Assembly: GCF_021018895.1 (NCBI RefSeq)
Contig: NC_079369.1
Coordinates: 11,858,694-11,922,693, forward strand
DNA length: 64,000 nucleotides
Reading direction: 5' to 3'
From: Seriola aureovittata
Taxonomy: Eukaryota; Chordata; Actinopteri; Carangiformes; Carangidae
The notes under the pieces: generated by a model
Told to the model about the DNA's origin: nothing
What the model saw: the letters and a program-made list of their open reading frames with translations, nothing else
The model's database searches: none
Position numbers and translations under genes: made by a program
Part shown: piece after piece, positions 1 to 10,526 of the stretch
Layout of the letters: every line of letters begins with the position of its first letter
Numbering within the stretch: the first letter of the stretch is position 1

Positions 1-306
1 TCAGGTTTACAGCTTAAAGACAATCTGAGGCCCTGAAAAGGAAATGAAGGCGATCTCAGTGAGAGAGCGAAGATTGTCACACAGGACAGGACATTGTCCT
101 TTAAATGGAGGGAATAATTGACAGTTGTATAAAAGGAAGAAAGTGCATGCCAACCAGGACAATGAGGAGAGTCTGTTAGGTTCAGGATGTGCATACCACA
201 CATTGTCCAGATAATTTAATTGAATTTTAAGTCAACGAGTCTCAAATTCTGGGTTTATTTCTCCAGGGAGCAAGTTGCACAATAACAATCATTATCAGGC
301 AAATGT

Positions 307-308
<2 letters not shown>

Positions 309-367
<59 letters not shown>
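309..367. repeat. (CA)n microsatellite
   Basis: An uninterrupted CA dinucleotide run of about 59 bases. Further CA-rich segments follow near 440-484 and 690-711. Confidence 0.97.
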
Positions 368-369
<2 letters not shown>

Positions 370-1240
370 TAGATAGAACCACTTAGCAAACATCCACTAT
401 TCATAAACACACCCCTGCATGTGCTTATGCAAACCAACATGCGAGCACACACACATACACACATACATACAGACACACACACACTCTGGTTTAAGAGTGA
501 CGAAGCATTAGTTTACCGGACCAGGTTCACAGAGTTTTCACCACATTTATTCCAGCTGCTATAAGATGCTCGGAGGCCTCTTAGCACTGAGCTGTGACAC
601 AAAAGAGCCAAGCTGCTTCTATAATAAACCAAGCAAGTTTGTCCACATGCCTGAGTGTCACAGCTTTAACTCTCTCTTTCTCACATGCACATACACACAC
701 ACACACACACATTGCCCTTTAAATCATGGGAACACAACAGAAACACAATCTTATAGAGGATCTTACAGAGGCCGACTGAATGACAGACACGTCATCCCAA
801 CATGCAGCAGTAATGAAGTATCTTACCCGTTTGACAGAGTCTCTTCCTCTCCTGACATTTTCATCTGGCAAAGTGTGTGTGTTTATGTGTGTGGGTGTGT
901 GCGTGTGTGAAAGAGAGACAGAGAAGAAGACAGATAAAGAAAATTGCAGAAGTGAGCCTGGGGCCTTTACAGCAGAGCAGTCTAATGGTCTGTGTCTCTT
1001 TCTATGGCAGCAGCAACAAGAGCAGAAGCAGCGGCAGAAGTGCAGGCGGGAGAGAAAGGGAGAGAGAGAAAGAAGAAAGAGAGATAGAGAGGGGGGTCAG
1101 AATGAAGGAGAGAGGGAGGGAGACAGGAGGAGAAGGAGGAGGAGGAAGGGCGCAGCAGCAACAGCAGCCCTTAATAAGATTGGGATGACTATCACACATG
1201 AGGAGAGAATACACAGGCTATCTGTGCTGCTGCTAACATA

Positions 1241-1312
1241 CACGCACGCAAGCAAGCACGCACGCACGCACGCACGCACACAAACACACACAAACAAACA
1301 CACACACACACG
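1241..1312. repeat. CACG/CA compound microsatellite
   Basis: Tandem ACGC tetranucleotides grade into CA/CAAA repeats. Confidence 0.9.
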
Positions 1313-1818
1313 AGACTGTCCCACCTCTTCCGATCATCACCCTCATGCTACACACTGCAGTCTCTGCTCAGATTGGTTAATGCTAAATCAGGGGCGGAGC
1401 TAAATGTCCACAACTCATGGCCTAATGATTTTTATATAAGATGTGAAACTACTAAAAAAATGTTAAAAAAGCTAGGAGAAAAGAGGCCTGCTATCATTTC
1501 TGACAAAAACACCATCATACTTTCGTCTGCTGTACGTGAAAGAGGGAAATTTCATGTTTAAAAGATGGAAAAAGAGACAGCTGGTGTGTTGTGAGGATCT
1601 CAGCCAGTCTGGTCTGCTGCAGTGGCAGAGACTGAACACTGCAGCGAGCCAGAAAACAGAGTCCAGAAACAGAAGACACACAGTAGATGCAGCACGGCAG
1701 CAGCAAACTGTAGCTACACAACACCTAATGTGAAATCATGAATGAAATATAGGCACAGTGCCAAGAGTTATGGTGTTTGATTACCATAAACAGCAGCTCA
1801 CCACTCACCGGAAAGACG

Positions 1819-1876
<58 letters not shown>
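1819..1876. repeat. (GT)n(GA)n compound microsatellite
   Basis: A short GT run passes directly into about 23 GA units. Confidence 0.95.
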
Positions 1877-1877
<1 letters not shown>

Positions 1878-2570
1878 GTAGTACATGCATTTGAAAGCAG
1901 AAGAAGGTATATCAGCTTTAGTTCAGAGAGGACTGACTTGACTGCCTTGCTGATGAAACAGGTCTATTATCCATTGTCAGAAAAGTTCTAAGACGTTTAA
2001 TCCATTTGATAAAATACACTCAGCAGGGCTGCAACTAATGACTATTTAAGGTGGAGTAAGTGATTCTAATCCAATACACTAGACACAATACACTCATAAT
2101 CAGCGATTATCTCCTCGCAATCCGGTAGCTGTCTGTTCTGTGTGTGTGTGTGTGTGTGCTGAAAAATAATCTGGTGTTCCTACACAGTCCCGGCTCTGTA
2201 AATGGGAAATAAACGAACTGGTTCGGACCGAGTAACACAACACTATTCCAGCCAATGAGCAACAGAGGGCATTCGTGCTCGATCTCTACTTCAAAGGAAC
2301 ACAACAGCACAACGACTGAGCGTAAATGAAGAAACGTATTAACTGACTAATACTACAGGTTAAATGTAATGCCTCATAATCACCAATATGAAAGGTGGAG
2401 CAAAAGAACAGTAGCTGATAAAATGAACTGTGTAATGAATTGGGCAATGGTGGGGGAGAATATGTTTTGGTTATTTACTTTATGGCTGTACTACTAAATG
2501 ATACTAAGATGTCTATAAGTGAAATTTGATGGTTAAAATATTATTTTATCTTGACATCAACCCAGTCATG

Positions 2571-2832
2571 AGAAGAGGTGTAAGTTTTTGCCCACTGTGA
2601 ATGTTTTTGCCAAATCCGAAGAAATTCCCTCGGGGCGATCACATTCAAGTGAAAACGTGTTTTGTGAGGTCACTGTGATTTAGACCTTTGACTTTTGACT
2701 ACCAAAAGTTAATCAGTTCACCCTTGAGTCAAAGTTTAAGTTGAATTCCCTCATGAGTTACTAAGATATGGCGTTCATGAGAATGGGATGGACGGACATA
2801 CATACGGGAAACATAATGCCTATGGCCCATAA
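2571..2832 (+). repeat. Dispersed repeat, copy 1
   Basis: Shares several blocks, in the same order and orientation, with 14985-15205: GAGGTCAC, an ACCAAAA block followed by AATCAGTTCA or TATCAGTTCA, CTAAGATAT, CATGAGAATGGGATGGAC and AACATAATGCCT. Similar sequence is, from memory, frequent in teleost genomes. I see no coding capacity and no clear terminal repeats, so I leave the class open. Confidence 0.7.
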
Positions 2833-2940
2833 ACATTAACTGAAACGACATATAAACCTAATGGTGCCAATAATGACAGAACAGAACAATACAAAGGCAG
2901 AAATCATATTAGTTTCATTTCAAAACCTTCAACCGAATAT

Positions 2941-2942
<2 letters not shown>

Positions 2943-2985
<43 letters not shown>

Positions 2986-2995
2986 TGTGTGTGTG
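2943..2995. repeat. (GT)n microsatellite beside a splice donor
   Basis: About 53 bases of GT with one TATG interruption. On the minus strand this is a CA repeat starting a few bases after the donor of the predicted exon at 3003-3039. Confidence 0.95.
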
Positions 2996-3002
2996 AACTG
3001 AC

Positions 3003-3369
3003 CATTTGACCCATAGTCTGCTCATACATCTCTGACATGCTGGGGGCTGGTCAGTTTGTGAAAGAAAGATCCTTTGTGTATGTTTTTTATCCATTTGATG
3101 TTGTTCAATGGTGACATTTGTGGGTCCATAGCACTACATGTTCTTACTATGAACTTCTTTAATAGCTTGTGACTGATGCCAGGCCAGGGATGTCTGCTAT
3201 GTTTCACAGAGCCAATAGGTCAGTATTGTTTTTCCTGTTTGCTAATGTTCTTTATAGTTAACTGGTTAGTTGGCGCGTAAGTACCGCTGTCAAGTGTGTG
3301 TGTCCAGTAACATTAAATTTCTGCCTTCTTTCTAGTTTGCCAAGATGTGTTATTAGTGCGGTGTTGGCA

Positions 3370-3402
<33 letters not shown>

Positions 3403-6400
3403 GTGTTCTTAGTAACACTGCTGACATCAAGAAAGCATAAAGATCACACTCATGTGACCGCGTCTAAGTGCTTGTCACGTTTGACATATTTTTCTCTCAT
3501 AAAAACACAATCACAAGGGCAAAGCACTTCGGCCCAGCACAGAAACATGAGGGGAAATTCATCAGTCTTTATAGACTGTAGTGCGTGGGTCATGGGTTTA
3601 AGGTGGAGATAACTGGTTTTGATACACTACTATCCTCATGGTGGAGAATGGGATTTGGCAACCAAAAAACAATAATTAATGATTATGACTATGACTTGCA
3701 ATTTTAAACCATTTAGGCTTTTTTTGGTTTATTTTAATAATATGTAAATCTGTATTAATATTCATGTACCACAGATCTAAACACCTCAGCCATGTCTTAA
3801 TTCCATACTGGAGACTAATTATGAGCACGTTTTGAGTATGAACAAGATTGAAGGAGCTATTTGTAAGTTTTGCTGTTGCTACATAGCCAAAGTTAGCATT
3901 TGCAGCTGTTTACTTACCAGTCTAGAAGAAGCGTTGTGAGTTCAGCATCAAACTTCATTCCTTTACTCACCACGTCTCTAGCGGTGGAATTAACGGCAAA
4001 GTTAACTCTTCTCTCTATCACGTCTTTTCTTCTACTGAAGTTAGCAGGCTAATTGGCTAGCCCCGGCCTGTCTCGTAACTTTCCGATAGCGACTCACTGT
4101 AGCCTCCAATCTGCCCTGAAGACGTATTATATCCTCTTGCATTATAAAGACAACGATGGCCAAAGCTCTTGTGACAATCGCCACCAGCTGCTCCCGGCAA
4201 GAAACCACGTTCAGTGGCAGAGAAAGCTTACAAATAGCCCCTTTAAGTACACTCAAAAAAAGTCAATATGTATCCTAAAATTTGTTGTATTTTTGAGCCT
4301 ACAGTTGACGTTAACTATTGCATCAAGTAACTAGATAAAGCACATGGTAGCACTTGTCACAGCTGCAAAACTTCAAATAAATTATGGGTAATTAAAACAG
4401 CAGGTAAAATGGTTTGAGCGTCTTTTGCTGTAAATCAACTATAAACTTTCCTGTGAAACATAACCTGTTGGTACACAAGGGCAAACTTAACCAAATGAGG
4501 ACGCAGGTACATGCTGTCAAGGTATTTTTTAAACATTGTATTTTTTTTTATTAATGTCTAGAAATGATATATATGATATATTTAAGATTTATTTAGGTAC
4601 AGTGAAAGTAATACATGTACAGTGGCAACTTTAACCTCTATTTAGTTTTGCTGATCATCCATGCTTTAAATTCCCTGCCTCAGATCCAAACAGACACAAC
4701 TATCCTCCTCCTCAGGCTCCCAATAAATGCTTTACATGCCTTGAAACACAATGTGGGATTAGACAATTGAATAAGCAACAGGTTTGTCTTCACACTCAAC
4801 CAGTTATTCTCAGGTTCTCTCTGTCTGAACTATTCATATGGTGAACAGCAGAAAGAAGCTGCATTAATGCCAGTGACCTTCTCATGACCCTTACCTCAAC
4901 ATGCCACCAACATGTGGAGAGAAGTCCTCCAAGTTACAATCTGTTCACACTGACTCACAGATGAGCAGGATCATACAACAACGAAGAAACAGAAATGCAA
5001 AGACAATGTTCCTCCAGTCTTACCCATTAGATGGATTTGTAGATTCCAGAGCATCTTTGTTGTCCGGTAGCTGTAACCTGAACCAGAGGGACAAAATTGA
5101 GGCTGTTTAGAGAAAAGAAGGAAATCTCCAGGGATGAAGACCAGCTGAAAGGAGAGCTTTTGTTTGAGGAACATGATCGTGAGAGTCCTAGAAACACAGA
5201 CAGAGATATACTGTATTGGACACTCCCCGTCTACATATTTATCTGCACTGATTTATTGAAGATCTTTCTCCAGATATTAATTGGACAGTTTTGAGAAAAT
5301 GTCACGGAAATCACATGATGTGGGGACAGATCTTGGGAAAGTTTTGGTAGTTCATTTCAATACATGTATCAGCTGCACCTTTTACAGAAAGTAAAGAATC
5401 AAAAAAATATTTACTTTAAACAAGGGAGTTAATATTTAAACTGTAACCAAGAATACATTTATCCGATTATTTAGTCTAATGTCTGCCTACAGTGGTTTTC
5501 AAGTTAAAAGACACTTACCTGAAGTCTGTGATGATGGGATCCAGGTCTCGACTGTTTATGACTGCCAACCTGAAAATAAATAAAAGTCAGTCTGTGTATG
5601 ACTCAGCATGTCTGGAGTTAAAATGGTGAACTCAAAAGGTTCAAATGCACTATTATATTCTTATTAAATGTGTTATTAGCACTATGAGCGGGACTGGCTG
5701 TAAGAATAAATGTGTACGTGGACAATATAAACGTACCGGCCTGGAGAGTCCGGGCTGTCAGGGATGTCTTGTGCCTCTTTGGCATCCCTGCAAAGAGGTT
5801 CAAAGGTCAACTTAGAGCAAATGTAAGAATAGATCTCACGATGGTGAGAGGAAGATGTTAGCTAGTCTGATCTGAAGATGCAAAGTGGACTGAAGACTCT
5901 AGCAGAGATCCTCTACCAGCATAGATGACAAAAAACTGTATGTTTGAATAAGAAAAAACCTAATATAAAGGTAAAAATAAATGGAAGCTGAAAAAACATC
6001 AGAAACAACAGACATCTCTAAAAATGCACAATTAATGTTCAACTTTTGAAGTCGTTTTATGAGGAGCAAAGCACTGCAAGGCAGTTGTCTCATACTTTGA
6101 TGACTAATGAATTAATCAACTGAATAGTGATTCGAAAAGACACCGACGGCCAAAAGCCAGAAAGAAGTAAAATGTCAGCATAAACACAAAACTAAATTGA
6201 GCCCCTCCTTGTGGCTGAATTTCTTTTTATTTCAACAGACCCATACCAATTTTTGGATAGAGGTTGTTTATATATTATAATTTTACTGTGTTATTTTTAG
6301 ACTAGTTGACCATTTCATCCACAACAGCATTCAAGCTACAACACTCTCCACTTAAAACACCATTATTCAATTTGTAGACTGCATAAAATAATGGTTTCTC

Positions 6401-6415
6401 TATCATGTAAACATG

Positions 6416-6466
<51 letters not shown>

Positions 6467-6795
6467 CAAAAGCTCATATGTAACAGTTCCACTTCACTGT
6501 AATCCTGCTTGACCAAATCTTGACTGTAATGTTGTCTAACAGGCTGCTGATTGGCAACAACAGACTTCATCAAAGCAGTTACAGGCAACACAGAGGGATT
6601 CACAGAGGGAAGAAGCTGTAAAAGAAAAAATTCCTGTCAAACACAACTTTTTCTGTCTGAGAGGGGGAAAGTGGCAGCTGCTGTTACAGTGAGATGATAG
6701 GAATGACTCATCTGATCCAAACAAAAAACCAACACAGGAATAAACTTCACACATCAGGTTTTAGACACTAAACCTGCTCAAAGGAGTCTGTTTAT

Positions 6796-6837
<42 letters not shown>

Positions 6838-7093
6838 TCTACGGAGAATCTGGGTCTGGCGTCCTGGAAATGCTGTGCTCTACACATCAGTCTCAGCGTG
6901 ATGACAAGATGATCGGCGGACAGCAAGTAGGCTACACTACGGTCCCCAGAAAAAGCGATTACATTCGCACTGTGAAAACAGGCAAGTACCGACAGGGCCT
7001 GGACTTGCACTGATTTCCAGGAGCTCTCCCTTGTACTCACTTTTTACTGTCATTTTTCTTCACGCTTCGCCTCCAGCCGGTGATAAAACTCAT
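3003..7093 (-). CDS. Unrecognised gene, first five coding exons (3' part not found)
   Basis: Predicted exons: 7041-7093, 5737-5787, 5519-5569, 5024-5077 and 3003-3039. All five join in one frame across four introns with GT-AG ends, giving 82 codons. The start at 7091-7093 has G at -3 and reads MSFITGWRRSVKKNDSK. It continues with an acidic, proline-rich stretch (KDAKEAQDIPDSPDSPG), then RLAVINSRDLDPIITDF, RLQLPDNKDALESTNPSNG and MSEMYEQTMGQM. There is no signal peptide or membrane segment. A four-codon upstream frame lies at 7146-7160. I do not recognise the protein. Human EPS15 is followed by TTC39A, but the part visible here does not resemble the TTC39A sequence I remember. Phase agreement over five exons is the main support; the function is unknown. 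Confidence 0.5.
3849..4247. mobile_element. MITE-like element with terminal inverted repeats
   Basis: The ends read GGAGCTATTTGTAAG (left) and CTTACAAATAGCCCC (right), an inverted pair with one mismatch, about 395 bases apart. The interior has no usable frame, so this is a non-autonomous DNA transposon. It lies in the fourth intron of the unrecognised gene. The flanking target duplication is not clear to me. Confidence 0.75.
6419..6462. repeat. (GT)n microsatellite
   Basis: About 22 uninterrupted GT units in the first intron of the unrecognised gene. Confidence 0.97.
6798..6836. repeat. (TG)n microsatellite
   Basis: About 19 TG units, roughly 200 bases downstream of the first exon of the unrecognised minus-strand gene. 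Confidence 0.95.
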
Positions 7094-7345
7094 TCCACAG
7101 CGCTGGGATCCGGTGAAACAGCAGAATATCCCGGACAGAGCAGGTTTACAGGGCGGGCATGGATGAACTGACAGACAGACAGACTGACACACAGGAGAGG
7201 AGAGGAGCAGTTCACACTTGGAGCGCACCGACACAAATGTAGGGAGAGCTGCCGCTGTGCGTCTTCCTCCTTCCTGACGAAGAAAGGTGTGTTTGCTCTC
7301 ATCACCATCTTAATGACTTTCCCATTTAAATGCACAGGAATGTAG
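7094..7345 (-). promoter_or_regulatory. Probable promoter and 5' UTR of the unrecognised gene
   Basis: This stretch is richer in G, C and CpG than its surroundings and directly precedes the predicted start codon. It contains the short upstream frame MPAL-stop at 7146-7160. No TATA box is apparent. The transcription start cannot be placed. Confidence 0.4.
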
Positions 7346-8404
7346 CTGCTGCTTGTCCTGGCTTCGTGGTCCTAACACCCTCCATATTCTGACAAGTTAT
7401 TAAAAATAAAAAAGATTAACAAAGAACCCTACACCCATAAATAAGCAAGTAAATAAGCACATAAGTCAAAAACATAAAGCCTAAAAAAATGATTCGACAT
7501 TTAATCCTTTTAAACTATATCTACATTATATATGTTTTTATTTTCACACTGAACCTTTGAACAAATGTGGATGAAACTATTCATAAAATGCTAAGAAGGA
7601 AATTTGGACATTTCCTGGGCAAACTCCATCCACTGATGAAGATCATGTGATGTGACTGAAAGCTGCAGCCTCTAAATGGACATCGTGGTAAGATATTGTG
7701 CTAACTGATGCTTCCAAGGTCAAGAAACAACAAATTATTTAACCAATTTTAGAAAATGATTTATTAGGAAAAGTATAATATACAATAATGTGTGATAATA
7801 TATATTGTAATTCATTGTGAAGTAGGCTGTATTTGAGGTAACTTATAATAGATTCAAATTTTTAGACTATGTTGATGTTTCTCATTGCTTTGAATAATAT
7901 AATATAGTAATAGTATAATCCCTGTGAGCTGTTAACAAGTGGAAAATACATGTATACATGTAACCATATATGGTATATGGTTACATATATATGTAGTTGT
8001 GGAAAAGGGCGATTCTATATAATGAGCACTTTTATTTTGGTGCTTAAAGTTTAATGTTTAATGATAATACTTAAATATTTCTACTTAAAGGGGCATTCCA
8101 GCAATTTAATATTTGGGGTACCTACAAAAGACAAATAAAACAAAAACAAAATGGAAGCAGCAAAGTTATCCTGACAGCTACGAGTCAAGCCCAAAAGTAC
8201 CGGATCCTACCTTTCCCATAATGCAACTCAACTAGACCCTCTCTGGTAAATGTACATGTCTTTTCAAACTCCAAACTGAAATGACAACAAGGATGTTCTC
8301 TTTCCCAATGGTAGTATTTTCATAATGTACTGTTTCATAACCACTAGCCGTTGAAGACAAAACCATAAAAAAACAACCAAAAAAAAAAAAAAAAAGCACA
8401 AACT
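7346..8404. other. Intergenic, AT-rich
   Basis: Lies between the unrecognised gene and the 3' end of eps15. No coding signal. Bases 8085-8345 begin with TTAAAGGGGCATTCCAGC and resemble a repeat edge, but I cannot define the other end. An A-run at about 8379-8395 is U-rich on the minus strand and could serve as the downstream element of the eps15 poly(A) site. Confidence 0.45.
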
Positions 8405-10308
8405 GCAAAACGACATGTTTAATATTTATTCTGTTTCAATTAAATGCATTACATATTCTGGCCAAACCTCCCAATAATGATTTTTATTACACATTAGAAA
8501 ATACAAAATAAAATACAATTAGCTTGAGTTTAAAAAGCCTTTAGGGGTAAGCCTAGAAACATAAGTGGTTCTTAATTTGTAAAATTCAAAGTCTGTACAA
8601 ATGACAGTACTGTGTCTGGAGGCCTTTAACTGCGAGAGAATTAATCTATTAACTGTAGTACGCCAAGAGACTCAGCTGTGAAGGTGACGAACAGACGGGC
8701 GACTCTGGTTCTCCTGTATACATGTGAACTGCAATATGAGAGACTGCACTCAGTAGGAAGTGCTGCATCAACCAGAGACAGTAAACTGCTAAAACATGAG
8801 AAGAGGGAACTAGATGACGCTGCTCACTCTACACAGAAACAGAAAAAATGAAAGTCAGAACAGTAAGAGATGTCAAAATGTTGTGCTCTCAGTTGAGCCC
8901 TCCCTAGGATGACAGTGCAACAGCAGCCTTTTTGCAAGTTAAATGACCACAGAGCCTGACGTGCACAGACAGAAAGTGCTCCACCAAAAACGCAGAGACA
9001 CTAATCAATTTTTACTGACTTTGTGTAAGACTTTGAAATCCAGTTCGCCTCTGCAGAGGGGAAGCATCTCCCAGAAAACATCCTGGAAAACTAAAAAGAG
9101 GTCCGTACAAATGCTAACAAAAGAAGCACCAATGGTAGCACACTTTAAAATGGGACCTGGTGTGAAATTTGTGACATGGATATTTACTGCTTGAGGACAT
9201 TTTTTAGGCATTATCTAAATCTTAGACACTGAATATCGTTTTGTGCAATCTGTTGTAGTGTGTCTGCAAATTAATATGTAGTTATTACATATCATGGATG
9301 TCGTTTCACTCCTTTCAGTGTCTCCCAAAAAAATAAATTTTCTAACATAGACAAAACAGATGCAGGGAAAGGCTTTGCACTACTTAAATTCAAAAGAAGT
9401 TTAAGTATTGTGAAGCTGAGTGAGGCAGCTGTGATGGATTTGTTCAATTTTAGTATAAATCAGCACATGCATTTCACATATCAGAGGACTGGTAACTTCC
9501 AGTTAAACATGTAGAAATGTTGAATTCTGTCACCCTGTCCTCAAATTAAAAAAGAAAGAAAAAAGAAAAGGGAAAATCTCACGGGCTCTCTGCCATCATA
9601 CAGGACTGGAGAAGTACATGGTCACTCCATTTGAAAAGGACAATATTAAAGATACATGCCTAGATTTTGTTACAGCACCTTCAAATCCTAACATTTCATG
9701 TATTAACAGTTTACTGGAAGAAAACCTGCACATTTTTGGCATGTCTATCATTCACTAATAAAATCTCAAGAAATCCTCAATATGAATTTAGAAGCTAGAG
9801 AGAGCTGAGACTTAATAAAGTGTAGTGAGTTTGGTTAGTGGATAAAGACAAGGCCATTTCAACCTAGTTTCAAATAAATTACATTCTGGAGAGTTAGTGT
9901 GGCATTTGCAGCCTGGTGTTAAAAATCAACAGATCATGGTGATCTTAACACTTGACGATCTCTAAATCCATTTTCACTGCATTTCATTTAAACAATCCAT
10001 ATACTTCACCCCAATCCTCTCCTCCAAACGAAGACCACAGAGACCAACAGGATGGAAAAACACGATACTGCAATGCCAGTGAACAGTGAACACAGCTTGG
10101 GGGGTGGGGGGGCTGAAATATTCAGAGATGGGTTTATTCTAAGAAAGTCTCTTCATGGGGTCAGCAGATGTTGCTGAATCAGTCCTATACAGTCCCCACT
10201 TTGCTTTGGTGCTTTCTGGGCTGGACCAGGCTGTGCTGTGCCATGGCAAGCCTTGCCGGGCCGGGCCAGGCCAGGCCAGGCCAGTGGAGGAGGGGGGAAA
10301 CAATGTCC
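8405..10308 (-). other. eps15 3' untranslated region
   Basis: Runs from the eps15 stop codon to a predicted cleavage site near 8405, about 1.9 kb. An AATAAA signal (TTTATT on the plus strand) lies at 8425-8430 with U-rich sequence beyond it. A CCAGG-repeat tract at about 10261-10283 lies just after the stop codon. Confidence 0.55.
8425..8430 (-). terminator. Predicted poly(A) signal of eps15
   Basis: AATAAA on the minus strand, about 1.9 kb after the stop codon, followed by a U-rich tract. A second candidate lies at about 8482. Choice is by inspection only. Confidence 0.45.
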
Positions 10309-10464
10309 TCAGGAGAGTTCAGACTTGCTGAGAGCGATGGCCAGCTCCAGGTCTTCTTGTTCCTGCTGGGTGAGCCTTGCGAGTCGCTCCTTTTCCTCTC
10401 GCTCGCTCTCGCGCTTTGCCCACTCTATCATGTCTTCCTCTGTTGGATACTGCTCCACGAACAG

Positions 10465-10526
<62 letters not shown>

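Larger units (their letters stand above)
1..3002. other. Left-edge stretch without a supported gene
   Basis: No exon could be supported here. If the minus-strand gene at 3003-7093 continues leftward, this is probably its intron. It holds several microsatellites, a purine-rich tract at about 1017-1160, and a dispersed repeat at 2571-2832. Open frames over the CA repeats and purine tract are low-complexity artefacts. Confidence 0.5.

Noticed and set aside
780..1403. 207-residue plus-strand open frame rich in Arg/Glu/Lys and His/Thr
   Set aside because: It runs through purine-rich and CACG/CA repeats and has no domain-like content; it is a low-complexity artefact.
4893..4990. Possible further exon of the unrecognised gene beside a GTAAGG donor
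   Set aside because: No acceptor gives an open frame in the required phase; the exon at 3003-3039 fits instead.
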